Below are positions 1-13,200 of a DNA stretch of 64,000 bases, one piece after another. How positions within the stretch are numbered: position 1 is the stretch's first letter; each line of letters starts with the position of its first letter. Source of the DNA: Onthophagus taurus (Eukaryota > Arthropoda > Insecta > Coleoptera > Scarabaeidae); the NCBI RefSeq assembly GCF_036711975.1, contig NC_091975.1:8868501-8932500 (forward strand). The letters are read 5' to 3'. The notes beneath the pieces were generated by a model. It saw only the letters and a program-made list of their open reading frames with translations, made no database searches and had not been told where the DNA came from. Position numbers and translations under genes: made by a program.

Positions 1-895
1 ATTGTTGGAGAAAACATACATAACGTTGGCAGAAGACTAGATACTGCTTCTAGAAGACTAAATACTGCTTTCTGAAGACTAGATACTTCCGACAGGTCTA
101 AATACAGCGTCTGGAACACTAAATACTGCCTTCTAAAGACTAAAATTACTTTGTGGAGACTAAATACTGCTTTCTGAAGACTAGATACTGCTAACAGGTC
201 TAAATACTGCAAAAGAAAGATAAAATATTTTGGAGAAAACATACATAACTTTGGCAAAAGACTAGATACTGCTTCTAGAAGGCTAAATACTGCTTTCTGA
301 AGACTAGATACTGCCGACAGGTCTAAATACAACGTCTGAAATACTAAATACTGCTTTCTGAAGACTAGATACTCCTGACAGGTCAAAGTACTGTAAAAGA
401 AAGATAAGATATTGTTGGAGAAAACATACATAACGTTGGCAGAAGACTAGATACTGCTTCTAGAAGACTAAATACTGCTTTCTGAAGACTAGATACTGCT
501 CTGGAAGATTAAATACTGCTTTTTGAAGACTGGATACTGCCGACAGGTCTAAATACAGCGTCTGGAACACTAAATACTGGTTCCTAAAGACTAAAATTGC
601 TTTGTGGAGACTAAATACTGCTTTCCGAAGACTAGATACTCCTGACAGGTCAAAGTACTGCAAAAGAAAGATAAGATATTGTTGGAGAAAACATACATAA
701 CGTTGGCAGAAGACTAGATACTGCTTCTAGAAGACTAAATACTGCGTTCTGAAGACTAGATACTGCCGACAGGTCTAAATACAACGTCTGGAACACTAAA
801 TACTGCTTTCTAAAGACTAAAATTGCTTTGTGGAGACTAAATACTGCTTTCTGAAGACTAGCTACTGCTTACAGGTCTAAATACTGCAAAAGAAA
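1..895. repeat. Satellite A: minisatellite with nested higher-order units
   Basis: Short subunits of about 20-24 bp built on AGACTAGATACTGCTT and AGACTAAATACTGCTT repeat throughout. They are grouped into longer units, each opening with TTGGAGAAAACATACATAAC near positions 4, 232, 413 and 679, so the longer units are roughly 180-270 bp with a variable number of subunits. The array is cut by the left edge. Apparent open reading frames inside it are translations of the repeat and are not credible genes. Array A' at 26.5-27.2 kb carries the same core in reverse complement. Confidence 0.93.
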
Positions 896-2520
896 CACCT
901 CTTGCACCCCCGGTAGCGCAGCCTTTGATGGTCTAGATAGTTCAATTTGACGCCAATTCTGGTTCGGATCAGAAAACCCAATATAGAATAAATATAAAAC
1001 CCAACCCATATAGATTATTAGATTGGCAATAATTAATCCAAAATTATCTCATCTGCCTTCTTTGCTAAAGAACTTAATAAAGAACATTATGCAATATGAT
1101 ATGTTAAGTTAGAATTACTGGGATATCTTCAACTAAGTTAGAAACTGCTTTAAATGGCTAAAATCGTAAAGTTCTTTCTTTGATAACTTTCGAATAAATC
1201 AAGACATATTAATGAGAGATATTTTAAAAGATAGTTTAATCAACATCAATTCCAACGCAATATGATATAATTGCTGTAACTAAGTCATCAATATCAACAC
1301 AAAATGGTTCAAAATCTCCTCCTGCTATAACTTCTTGGCGGAACATTACGCAAAATGATATAGGTATGAGGTATAATAACATATTGTGTTTAAGGGTGTA
1401 AAAATTAGAGACATATGAGGATGAAAGTAAGTTAAAGTATCAATCATGAATTAATGTATAGAAATAATAATTTTGAGAACGGAAATTGAGTAATAAGTTT
1501 ATATTCTCGTCAATCAAGTCGAAAGGAAGTCTCTTTCTCTCTTAAAGAACTCGCCACACATCGAGTTCCATCGAGTTCGGGCAATACGTGGAGTTTAACG
1601 CCTACGTCGATGCCTACACATGCCAAGAGCCTAGCCCAGGTTTTAACCTATGCCGGAACGATTGGCACCGGTGCGTACATACGAACGAAGTTCATTGCAC
1701 CAAGTTCAAGGGACATCGCGTAGAGAGAGCTTTAATAATAATAAAGTCGAAAATCGCCAAGATGAAGAAGAGATGCAGGTCTGGACCTGTGCCCACTTTT
1801 CGCGCGATAATAGATTCCGGACAAAGCCGTTTCTGTTTGACGGAACTCAACCGAGCCGAATGCACCGTCTCTATCCACGGCCATCAATCAATCCGTAACG
1901 GGGCCGTCGCCGTTCGTTTTTTAGTTGGGTTCCATTCATTTCTGGTTCAAGTAAATAATCTTCGTCTGCATTTATTTGAATGAATCATGCTTGGGTCAAT
2001 AAAAACTGTTGACTGATTTCAGGGAAAAGGAAAGATAATATTTATTTAAGAAATATTAAAATATCTTATTACAAAACTCGATGTTGCGGTTTTGTATCGT
2101 ATATCGAAGTCGTCTTCATTAACTTCTTCGTCGATGTCGTTTTTCGTTCTTTGGCGATAACATTCCGCGGCGCAACTTAGCTATAGTGAAATCACGCGTA
2201 ATGAGATACGCTGCAAGGTAACGTTATGAAATTATCTGCAACGGTGGTGGTCCAACGGCGACGACACAACCAACTCTTTTTTTATTATTAATGATGTTTT
2301 GATTGCGCGCGCACGGCTCAAGCTTATTGTTTCATTGCGTTCTTATCGGGGCTCTGTTTATTTTTGTCCGGAGTTCCATAAATCTCGAACAACGCGTAAT
2401 GTCTACAACCATTATTAAACCGTATTTTGACAGCTTTTAAAAACTACCGCGAAGAAAAGTAAACAAAGAAACTGTGTTGCCAACCCTACCGATTTAGAAA
2501 ACTTCGATTATTGTTTACGC
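896..2520. other. Gene-free stretch with a GC-richer segment (about 1540-2470)
   Basis: No gene is recognised. 896-1500 is AT-rich and featureless. About 1540-2470 is richer in GC and CpG than its surroundings and holds an open frame of 131 codons on the plus strand (1588-1983), with no domain, signal peptide or repeat I can name. It could be a promoter, a non-coding exon or an old conserved element inside the very long first intron of the guk-holder-like gene, whose first coding exon lies at 25.5-25.8 kb on the minus strand. That link is inference. Confidence 0.4.
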
Positions 2521-2645
2521 ATCTGATTGTGAGAGCAAAAGTGAAGGAGAGCAATATTGTTAAGAATTAAATTTGCAACAACTTTTGTTCTAATGGTTTT
2601 TTTTGTAAAATTCTCCGATTCCTGAATGTTATCATTAAGAGGCAC
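2521..2645 (+). repeat. Satellite C, leading fragment of array C1
   Basis: This is less than one monomer of the satellite that resumes at about 3780. It has the GAGAGCAATATTGTTAAGAA motif and the TTTGCAACAACTTTTGTTCT block. It stops abruptly at a sequence unlike the satellite (GAGGCACACCTAGTG), which suggests the array was split by the insertion that follows. Confidence 0.85.
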
Positions 2646-3046
2646 ACCTAGTGTGAAATTTTGAAAAATCGAGATTTTTTTTTTTCGTATTTTGATAGTC
2701 TATAGTATAGAGTATAGACCAACGGTTAATATATACGTATTTAATTGCGGCTCGCGAAAAATTTCGAATTTTGAAAAATGGCTCGGACTATCAAGGAGCT
2801 TGGCCACCCCTGGTATAGACTATCAATATAGGAAGGTATAGACTCTATACCTTTAAAAATAACATACTAAAATTTCAAATGAATATTTGAGATAGTTTTT
2901 GAGTTACATAGTTCTAAATTGTAGCAGAAATTACGAATATTTCTACCCTTGTGGAATATTTCGTTTATAACTACGTCACATGTTTTCGGAGCCAGATATA
3001 TTCAGTTTTACTGTGACCGTTATACTGAGCAGTTATTTTAGTAAAA
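2646..3046. other. Non-satellite insert flanking the Mutator-like pseudogene
   Basis: This unique sequence separates the two parts of array C1. It contains a short inverted repeat, GATAGTCTATA at 2694-2704 against TATAGACTATC at about 2813-2823, in a TATAG-rich context. It ends just before the start codon of the transposase remnant. It is probably the 5' non-coding part of the same inserted element, but I could not identify terminal inverted repeats. Confidence 0.4.
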
Positions 3047-3785
3047 ATGAGTGAAAGACCTCTTTATTCAAACCAAAAAGTTACTAAAGACACTCCCAGG
3101 CGTAGATCAGTTTCACGAAAACGAAACTTTACGGGAAACCAACATACATTAGAGCAATCTACCGCGAGTACCGTACTTTTAATCAAGCAAGTCCGCGAGC
3201 TTTAGGTTTCAAAATTGCTGTGATGTGTGAATGTGGTGTTTCGTACATCAAATCCGAGCGTATGATTGAAAATGCATTTGAAATAAATAGACGTTTAGTG
3301 GCTGTGATGTGTCTTTTGGGTATCGGAATAAACGGAATTAATCTTTTTTGCGATTTAATGGATTTAGCAAGTAAATTTTATCATCAAACTTTCGCTGGAT
3401 GTTTCACGAATTTATGGACAGCAGCAGAATCGGTTTGTAAATTCAGTATGCAAAGAGCTGTAGAAGAAGAGAAGAAGCAGACATTAGAGAAGGAAAATTC
3501 TCTCACTACACGAAGATGATTGTGACATAAATCATAAAAGATCAGCTTCAAAAATGGAAGTCGACAGTGTGAAAGACATGTTTGGTCGCTCTATTAGTGA
3601 TATGAATACGGTGTGAAATATTCGCGATATATTGGTGATGGCGATAGTGCCACATATAAAGGATTATTAGATTTGAATCCATATAATATTCCGATAGAAA
3701 AACTAGAGTGCTATCTACATGTTAAAAAAAGAATGGGATCACGATGCCGTAGTTTAAAGAAAGCCAATAAGAGAATAATATTGTT
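3047..3785 (+). pseudogene. Degraded Mutator-like transposase (insect family with Mutator-like transposase domain)
   Basis: The remnant runs from MSERPLYSN, with a basic N-terminal region ending in FTGNQ, through the block NAFEINRRLVAVMCLLGIG...FCDLMDL...EEEKKQTLEKEN, to the block KMEVDSVKDMF...YIGDGDSATYKGL...ECYLHVKKRMGSR. These blocks, in this order, are characteristic of the Mutator-like transposase proteins common in insect genomes. The reading frame is broken more than once. The segment that should lie between the EEEKK block and KMEVD, which carries the start of the catalytic domain, is deleted. The remnant therefore cannot make a working transposase. It sits inside satellite C, which resumes directly after it. 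Family assignment is from recognition of conserved blocks; the breakage is seen directly. Confidence 0.72.
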
Positions 3786-6700
3786 ATAAATAAAATTTGC
3801 AACAACTTTTCTTCACTCAATTACTGAGTGTTACCATTCACTTGAAAAAGCAACAAATTCATCAAATTTTCATAATTTTGAATTTTCTCAATACTGACGT
3901 TTTAAAAGCAAAAATGAAAGAGAGCAATATTGTTAAGAATTAAATTTACAACAAGTTTTGTTCTAATGATTTTTTTGTAAAATGCTCCGATTTCTGAATG
4001 TTATCAGTTATCATTAATGACTTGAAAACAAATTCATAAAATTTTCATAATTTTGAATTTTGCTCAATATTGACGCATCTAAGAACAAAAATGAAAGAGA
4101 GCAATATTGTTAAGAATTAAATTTGGAACAATTTTTGTTCTAAGAGTTTTTTTGTAAAATGCTCCGATTCCTGAGTGTTACCATTAACTTGAAAACAACA
4201 AATTCATAAAATTTTCATAATTTTGATTTTTCTCAATATTGACGCATTTAAGAGCAAAAATGAAAGAGAGCAAAATTCATCAAATTTCAATATATTCGTA
4301 TTTTTCTTGATATCTATATATCTATGCATCTGAGAGCAAAAGTGTAAAAGAGCAATATTGTTAAGAATACAATTTGCCACAACTTCTGTTCTAAAAGTTT
4401 TTTTATAACATGCTCCGATTCCTGCATGTCACTATTGACTAGTAAAACAACGAAATTCATAAAATTTCCATATTTTCGTATTTTTCTTGATATCTATGCA
4501 TCTGAGAGCAAAAGTGTAAGAGAGCGATATTGTTAAGAATAAAATTTGCCACAACTTTTGTTCTAAAAGTTTTTTTATAACATGCTTCGATTCCTGAGTC
4601 ACTATTGACCACGAGTAAAACAAAGAAATTCATCAAATTTTCGTATTTTTCTTCATATTTATGCATCTGAGAGCAAAAATGCAAGAGAGCAATATTGTTA
4701 TAAATAAAATTTGCAACAACTTTTGTTCTAACAATTTTTTTGTAAAGTGCTCCGATTACTGAGTGTTACCATTAACTTGAAAACAACAAATTCATCAAAT
4801 TTTCATAATTTTGAATTTTTCTCAATATTGACGCATTTCACAGCAAAAATGAAAGAGAGCAATATTGTTAAGAATTAAATTTGCAACAATTTTTGCTCTA
4901 AGAGTTTTTTTGTAAAATTCTCCGATTCTTGAATGTTACCATTAATAACTTAAAAGCAACAAATTCATAAAATTTTCATAATTTTGAATTTTTCTCAATA
5001 TTGACGCATCTAAGAGCAAAAATGAAAGAGAGCAATATTGTTATAAATAAAATTTGCAACAACTTTTGTTCTAACGGTTTTTTTTGTAAAATGCTCCAAT
5101 TACTGAGTGTTACCATTGACTTGAAAACAACAAATTCATCAAATTTTCATAATTTTGAATTTTGCTCAATATTGACGCATCTTAGAGCAAAAATGAAAGA
5201 GAGCAATATTGTTAAGAATAAAATTTGCAACAGCTTTTGTTCTAACGATTTTTTTTGTAAAATGCTCCGATTCCTGAGTGTTACCATTAATAACTTGAAA
5301 ACAACCAATTCATAAAATTTTTATAATTTTGAATTTTTCTCAATATTGACGCATTTAAAAGCAGAAATGAAAGAGAGCAATATTGTTAACAATAAAATTT
5401 GCAACAACTTTTGTTCTAACGGTTTTTTTTGTAAAAGCTCCGATTCCTGAGTGTTACCATCAATAACTTGAAAACAACAAATTCATAAAATTTTCATAAT
5501 TTTGAAGTTTTTTCAATATTGACGCATCTAAGAGCAAAAATGAAAGAGAACAATATTGTTAAGAATTAAATTTGCAACAATTTTTGCTCTAAGAGTTTTT
5601 TTGTAAAATTCTCCGATTCCTGAGTGTTATCATTAAGCTTGAAAACAACAAATTCATAAAATTTTCATAACTTTCAATTTTTCTCAATATTGACGCATCT
5701 AAGAGCAAAAATAAAAGAGAGCAATATTGTTAATAATAAAATTTGCAACAATTTTGTTCTAACAGTATTTTTGTAAAATGCCCCGATTCCTGAGTATTAC
5801 CATTAATAACTTGAAAACAACAAATTCATAAAATTTTCATAATTTTGAATTTTTCTCAATATTGACGCATATAAGAGCAAAAATGTAAGAGAATAATATT
5901 GTTAAGAATTAAATTTGCAACAACTTTTGTTGTAACGGTTTTTTTGCAAAATGCTTCGATTACTGAGTATTACCATTAATAGCTTGAAAACAACAAATTC
6001 ATAAAATTTTCATAATTTAGAATATTTCTCAATATTGACGCATCTAAGAGCAAAAATGAAAGAGAGCAATATTGTTATAAATAAAATTTGCAACAACTTT
6101 TGTTCTAACAATTTTTTTGTAAAGTGCTCCGATTACTGAGTGTTACCATTAACTTGAAAACAACAAATTCATCAAATTTTCATAATTTTGAATTTTTCTC
6201 AATATTGACGCATTTCACAGCAAAAATGAAAGAGAGCAATATTGTTAAGAATTAAATTTGCAACAATTTTTGCTCTAAGAGTTTTTTTGTAAAATTCTCC
6301 GATTCTTGAATGTTACCATTAATAACTTAAAAGCAACAAATTCATAAAATTTTCATAATTTTGAATTTTTCTCAATATTGACGCATCTAAGAGCAAAAAT
6401 GAAAGAGAGCAATGTTGTTAAGAATAAAATTTGCAACAACTTTTGTTCTAATGGATTTTTTGTAAAATGCTCCAATTACTGAGTGTTACCATTAACTTGA
6501 AAACAACAAATTAATCAAATTTTCATAATTTTGAATTTTTCTCAATATTGACGCATCAAAGAGCAAAAATGAAAGAGAGCAATATTGTTAAGAATAAAAT
6601 TTGCAACAACTTTTGTTCTAACGATTTTTTTGTAAAATGCTCCGATTCCTGAGTATTACCATTAATAACTTGAAAACAACAAATTCATAAAATTTTCATA

Positions 6701-6960
6701 ATTTTGAATTTTTCTCAATATTGACGCATTTAAGAGCAAAAATGAAAGAGAGCAATATTGTTATAAATAAAATTTGCAACAACTTTTGTTCTAATGATTT
6801 TTTCGTAAAATGCTTCGATTCCTGAGTGTTACCATTAGTAACTTGAAAACAACAAATTCATAAAATTTTCATAATTTTGAATTTTTCTCAATTTTGACGC
6901 ATTTAAGAGCAAAAATGAAAGAGAGCAATATTGTTAAGAATAAAATATTTCATATAAAAT
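3786..6960 (+). repeat. Satellite C, array C1 (about 171-176 bp monomers)
   Basis: Head-to-tail monomers contain GCAAAAATGAAAGAGAGCAA, AAATTTGCAACAACTTTTGT, TGCTCCGATT and TCAATATTGACGCAT. The spacing of AATATTGTTA motifs is 173 (4861 to 5034) and 171 (5034 to 5205). The same family in the same orientation forms the larger array C2 at 33.2-38.1 kb. The period is not a fixed multiple of three, so the open frames that appear across monomers are incidental. Confidence 0.93.
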
Positions 6961-8015
6961 ATGATATTTCATCAAAATTATACATTTTTCTCAATATTTA
7001 AGCACCCAATAGCAAAAGTTTGGTGGCAACGAACCTAAACATCTTTAAACAAGACTCCAATACATCAAGGCAATTACACCAATTGGCGTAATTTGCTCAT
7101 TCTGATGACTTGTTGTTGATTGAAAAGCTTGTTTAAAATTCTCGTTTCAAATTTGTTCGGCTAAAAAATCTATATACTATATACACCTGCCTGTCTAGAC
7201 GATAACATTCATTCTTATTATTTACAACTACCAGTATGTGCGTGACTCACAACGTTTTTTCACTTGTCGGCGTGCATAAATTAGTTTTTTATTACATCAG
7301 AAAACGCCGGGTGATTATATGCACGCACTAAATCATCGGCGTGTGGTTATTTTTACGTGGTTCTTTGTTCGTAAACCGTCTGTGTGTCTGTTAGGGCGCT
7401 ATTTTTAAACGTTTTCAGATAAAGCTCCTCTTTTCTTGGCTATTTTTTTCTCAAGGGTACGATTTAAGGCCATGTGAAAAATGTCAATCCACAAAAAAAA
7501 AACTTTCTAAACCATTAATTTCTCAAAAAAATTATTATTAACGAGGTCAAGTAAAGTAACAGGATTCGTTCCGCATAGCTCAAGAAAAGAAAATGATCTC
7601 AAGTATCAACTTGATCTAACTTAGCAATGAAAGGTAAAAAATTGTAATAATAACAATAAAGTTAAGTTAACTCCTAACAAGGTCTAATTGAAGACAGCAG
7701 ATGTCAAAAAGATCTTATTGTTAGTGGTACCGGTTGGTGGCGTTATCGTAGTGTGTCATCGTCTTTATTGCGCCGGTTTAGTCACGGGTAAAAGAAGAAT
7801 CTCATTTAATTAAGTAGAAGTGACTTCCCCGGGTTGAGGTTTAGATTTTTTTTTGGTGGTACTTGGACTTGAGGATCGCTTCCTGAGAGCAACCAATGTC
7901 CAAAATTAGACTGTCACGCGCATTCTCTTTCTCACTCTAGGTACAAGAAGGAATTAGAAAGTTCAACGAACGCGTTCATTTAAAGTTTAATTATAAATTT
8001 GGTAACATTCGTGAT
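6961..8015. other. Gene-free stretch between array C1 and a GC-rich segment
   Basis: AT-rich unique sequence with no recognisable gene, repeat array or RNA. Short homopolymer runs only. Confidence 0.5.
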
Positions 8016-8960
8016 TTTATTCGTTAAGGAGGATTACAAAACTTTGCGTTTGTTGTAAAACACGTCCCGTTCTGCCGCGATAGGAAAATAACTGTATGTG
8101 TACGCGTCTTGAGGAGAGAAAACCAATTACGAACCATAGAAGGAGTCCTTCTTGCCACAATCCTTTCGCGCGCGAGACCGAAAGAGGAGGAGGCAAAAAC
8201 TTGGCGATCGTTGACTTTTCGCAGAAGCCGCATTCCGGAGACCGTAAAACCGTCCATAGAATCGAGTCTATTGATTCGTAGATCCGCGCAAATTTCAATT
8301 TTGCGTAAGTATGTAGAAGAGAGCTTATCGGTTTCTCAGAACCCCCCATACTTCGTGCTGAAGTATCAGGTTACGCTTACTTCCTGTATTTGTATTTTGA
8401 AAAGAAAGTGATGTGGGAAGGAATTTTTTATAGCAACAAATTATCTTTTTCAGTATCGATTTGGATTAAAAAAAAAGGAGTAGGAAGCAAACGAACGATT
8501 TCAGGGTCGGCCAGTTCTAATTGGAATTTATTCCCGACTGTCAGACGCAGAGAAACAATCGGACTTTGAGACTTTGCACGTCAATTACGTTACTTTCTCG
8601 GTACGCGAGCACAATGAGACCCCGGGAGTCGGATAACCGGATAAAACGACGCGATCTCCTTTATCTCTTTCTTCGTCGTGTGGTCGGGGCTTCGGCATGC
8701 CGCTACGTGGGCGGTCTTTCTCTTCTTCGCAAAGGGGAAGATGAAACGACGATAGAAGAACCCAACAACGGGGAGAAGGAGTGCCGTGGCCCAAAAACCT
8801 GTTTTGCGTTTTGAAAAACCCGCGCCGCGGACGCCGCCGGTCGTCGAATTAAATCGGATCGCGTGATGTCCAACCGTTGGAACTTCGCCGTCACGTATCG
8901 TGCGACTTTTCTTTTACGCCGTTTCCAACGAATTCGTATGCATTATTCAGGTTCCATTCA
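8016..8960. other. CpG-dense, GC-rich segment without a recognisable gene
   Basis: This is the most GC- and CpG-rich non-coding part of the left half, with repeated CGCG, CCGG and CGAC words, especially 8090-8290 and 8500-8930. Open frames of 60-110 codons overlap on both strands, as expected when GC content removes stop codons, and none shows a known motif. A donor-like GTAAGT is visible at about 8305. It might be a promoter with a non-coding exon, possibly an alternative one for the guk-holder-like gene. That is a guess from position only. Confidence 0.35.
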
Positions 8961-9584
8961 CGAGAGAGACGTTCCAAATATGGAACAGAAGAAATTTGAA
9001 CCGTGAGGTGATACAATAAACAGGACTTAAAATACCTGCTTTCAAGAAAACTATTTCAATGCGTTAATTTCAAAAAAACAAAGTTGTCCAAAAGTTGTGC
9101 ATTAATTTTGCACTAATTTCTATTTTATTCCACAAATATCAATGCATTTTAGCCAAGTTGGTAAAGTGAAGAGAAGCAGATGCATTCAAAGTGGGAGGAA
9201 GATATAGATGATATACATGCTAGAATGGATCTCTCATCTAAGACCATTAGAACTTGTAGTGTTTCCTCCATTGGCAAATTCTTACTAACACTTACGTTTC
9301 TGCAAAATATCCAGAACTCACAAAGCAGAGGATCTATGAGTCTATGGATAAAGTTCTATGAGTTCATTCATCAGAGCCTTGTTTGTTCAAAAATTTGAAG
9401 AGCAGAAAATGTATTGCATCAACATCCGGACGGCAGGGAAGAGAGAAACCCATTAAAAATCAGCGAATTGTGACCCACCTGATCACAATGATGGGTAAAA
9501 TTGGTGACATATATAGAGATGGTGACGTCCATTTTTAGACAATTAGGCAGAAATGATTACAACTGTCATCTATCTACTTCACGG
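8961..9584. other. Gene-free stretch
   Basis: No gene or repeat recognised. A 72-codon open frame at 9180-9398 shows no motif I know. Confidence 0.45.
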
Positions 9585-10191
9585 ATAGGTGAAACGACTC
9601 TTATAAAAGGTAAAATTTTTTAGATATTAATTGTCATTTTTTGTGGTTTAGCCCTGCTTGATTAAAGACTAATTTTGAACATATTTTCAATTTTTAAAAA
9701 AGAAGTGAGCCTTGACAGTGAAAGAAAAACACTTTTTGTACCTTTTCTGTTTACAGTACGTGAAAGTGTTACTAAGAACTTTTGTTCAAAATGAAAAACT
9801 ATGGCCATATGCAAATTTCGGTCTACTTTGAAAAAATCCATATCAAACAATTTTATTTTTAACAAAGATTGCCATGGGAAAACAAAATTGCTTACCTGTC
9901 ACTGTTAATCTGTAATTTAGTAAACTTAAACTGTCTTTTAAGTACAATGTTAACATTAGAGGAAAAAGTTTATGTGATTCAGTGTTATGGAACCGGGGAA
10001 AAATCCATAAATATGGTTATTGGTACTTTACCTGACACACAAGAAGTTTTTGCTTTAGTGTCAACACACCCTTGTTTTTTAAAATTTGAAAATATGTTCA
10101 AAATTAGTCTTTAACCAAACAGGGTTGAACCCCAAAAGATGACAATTATAATAGAAAAAACTTAACATTTTATAAGAGTCGTTTCACCTAT
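9585..10191. mobile_element. Deletion derivative of a DNA transposon with ~138-bp inverted repeats
   Basis: The left arm (about 9585-9722) and right arm (about 10054-10191) are imperfect inverted copies. Both begin ATAGGTGAAACGACTCTTAT and continue through GACTAATTTTGAACATATTT to a TTTTAAAAAA tract. Open frames leaving the interior in both directions end in the same peptide ENMFKISL because they run into the two arms. The interior on the plus strand includes LTLEEKVYVIQCYGTGEKSI, which resembles the N-terminal helix-turn-helix region seen in many insect transposases and transposon proteins (DUF4817-like). The right side continues into TTCGGGGACACACTGTA, resembling a Tc1/mariner terminus; the left end lacks a clear match. 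It looks like a non-autonomous or decayed copy. Confidence 0.68.
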
Positions 10192-10271
10192 TCGGGGACA
10201 CACTGTATATTTGACGATATTTTTTTCGGATAACCATTTCGGTTTGATAATTATAGGGCATTAGTTTCCTG

Positions 10272-13200
10272 TTATGTTGGTAAAAATCAACAATGAATGG
10301 TAACAACAATGAGTTATATATATTTTTGATTATTTACAATGTTTTTTGTCTAAAACATTTTATCCCATCATTTTTACTTTCTGAGTTATAACCCATTTTA
10401 ATCAAAATGTCTAATTTGAGTGTTTTCGAATTTTAATGCAGTTAAGTTGGTAATAATCAATAATGACATAAAATCTCTTATGGATTATATTTCTTTATGT
10501 TATTTACAACGTTTTTTGTCTATAACATTTTATCCCATCATTTTTAGTTTCTGAGTTATAACCCATTTTAATCAAAACGTCTAATTTGAGTGTTTTCGAA
10601 TTTTAATGCAGTTAAGTTGGTAATAATCAATAATGACATAAAATCTCTTATGGATTATTTTTCTTTGTGTTATTTACAACGTTTTTTATCCATAACATTT
10701 TATCCCATCATTTTTACTTTCTGAGTTAGAACGTATTTTAACTCAAAACGTCTAATTTGAGTGTTTTAGAATTTCAAATCTGTTAAGTTGGTAATAATCA
10801 GCAATGACATAAAATCTCTTATGGATTATATTTGTTTATGTTATTTACAACGTTTTTTGTCCATAACATTTTATCCCATCATTTTTACTTTCTGAGTTAT
10901 AACCCATTTTAACTCAAAACGTCTAATTTGAGTGTTTTCGAATTTCAAATCTGTCAAGTTGGTAATAATCAGCAATGACATAAAATCTCTTATGGATTAT
11001 ATTTCTTTATGTTATTTACAACGTTTTTTGTCCATAACATTTTATCCCATCATTTTTACTTTCTAAGTTAGAACCCATTTTAACTTAAAACGTCTAATTT
11101 GAGTGTTTTCTAATTTCAAATATGTTAAGTTGGCAATAATCAATAATGACATAAAATCTCTTATGGATTATATTTCTTTATGTTATTTACGACGTTTTTT
11201 GTCCATAACATTTTATCCCATCATTTTTACTTTCTAAGTTATAACCCATTTTAACTCAAAACGTCTAATTTGAGTGTTTTCGAATTTCAAATCTGTTAAG
11301 TTGGTATTAATCAATAATGACATAAAATCTCTTATGGATTATATTTCTTTATGTTATTTACAACGTTTTTTATCCATAACATTTTATCCCATCATTTTTA
11401 CTTTCTGAGTTATAACCCATTTTACTTAAAACGTCTAATTTGAGTGTTTTCGAATTTTAAATATGTTAAGTTGGTAATAATCAATAATAACATAAAATCT
11501 CTTATGGATTATATTTCTTTATGTTATTTACAACGTTTTTTGTCCATAACATTTTATCCCATCATTTTTAGTTTCTGAGTTATAACTCATTTTAATCAAA
11601 ACGTCTAATTTGAGTGTTTTCGAATTTCAAATCTGTTAAGTTGGCAATAATCAGCAATGACATAAAATCTCTTATGGATTATATTTCTTTATGTTATTTA
11701 CAACGTTTTTTGTCCATAACATTTTATCCCATCATTTTTACTTTCTGAGTTATAACCCATTTTAACTCAAAACGTCTAATTTGAGTGTTTTCGAATTTCA
11801 AATTTATTAAGTTAGTAATAATCAGCAATAACATAAAATTTCTTATGGATTATATTTGTTTATGTTATTTACAACATTTCTTGTCCATAACATTTTATCT
11901 CATCATTTTTACGTTTTGAGTTGTAACCCATTTTACTCAAAACGTCTAATTTGAGTGTTTTCGAATTTCAAATCTGTTAAGTTGGTAATAATCAATAATG
12001 ATATAAAATCTCTTATGGATTATATTTCTTTATGTTATTTACAACGTTTTTTGTCCATAACATTTTATCCCATCATTTTTACTTTCTGAGTTAGAACCCA
12101 TTTTAACTCAAAACATCTAATTTGAATGTTTTCGAATTTCAAATCTGTTAAGTTGGTAATAATCAATAATGACATAAAATCTCTTATGGATTATTTTTCT
12201 TTGTGTTATTTACAACGGTTTTTGTCCATAACATTTTATCCCATCATTTTTACTTTTTGAGTTAGAACCCATTTTAACTCAAAACGTCTAATTTGAGTGT
12301 TTTCGAATTTCAAATTTATTAAGTTAGTAATAATCAGCAATAACATAAAATTTCTTATGGATTATATTTGTTTATGTTATTTACAACATTTCTTGTCCAT
12401 AACATTTTATCTCATCATTTTTACGTTTTGAGTTGTAACCCATTTTACTCAAAACGTCTAATTTGAGTGTTTTCGAATTTCAAATCTGTTAAGTTGGTAA
12501 TAATCAATAATGATATAAAATCTCTTATGGATTATATTTCTTTATGTTATTTACAACGTTTTTTGTCCATAACATTTTATCCCATCATTTTTACTTTCTG
12601 AGTTATAACCCATTTTAACTCAAAACGGCTAATTTGAGTGTATTCGAATTTCAAATCTGTTAAGTTGGTAATAATCAATAATGACATAAAATCTCTTATG
12701 GATTATTTTTCTTTGTGTTATTTACAACGTTTTTTGTCCATAACATTTTATCCCATCATTTTTACTTTCTAAGTTATAACCCATTTTAACTCAAAACGTC
12801 TAATTTGAGTGTTTTCGAATTTTAATGCAGTTAAGTTGGTAATAATCAATAATGACATAAAATCTTTTATGGATTATATTTCTTTATGTTATTTACAACG
12901 TTTTTTGTCCATAACATTTTATCCCATCATTTTTACTTTCTGAGTTATAACCCATTTTAATCAAAACGTCTAATTTGAGTGTTTTCGAATTTCAAATCTA
13001 TTAAGTTGGTAATAATCAATAATGACATAAAATCTCTTATGGATTATATTTCTTTATGTTATTTACAACGTTTTTTATCCATAACATTTTATCCCATCAA
13101 TTTTACATTCTGAGTTATACCCCATTTTAACTCAAAACGTCTAATTGGAGTGTTTTCGAATTTTAATACAGTTAAGTTGGTAATAATCAATAATGACATA

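Noticed and set aside
1..895. CRISPR-like regular repeats
   Set aside because: Subunits are directly tandem and imperfect with no unique spacers, and the genome is eukaryotic.
1588..1983. 131-codon open frame
   Set aside because: No motif, no splice or promoter context and no similarity I recognise; kept only as a GC-richer region.
8017..8894. Six overlapping open frames on both strands
   Set aside because: Typical of GC-rich DNA with few stop codons. None resembles a known protein.
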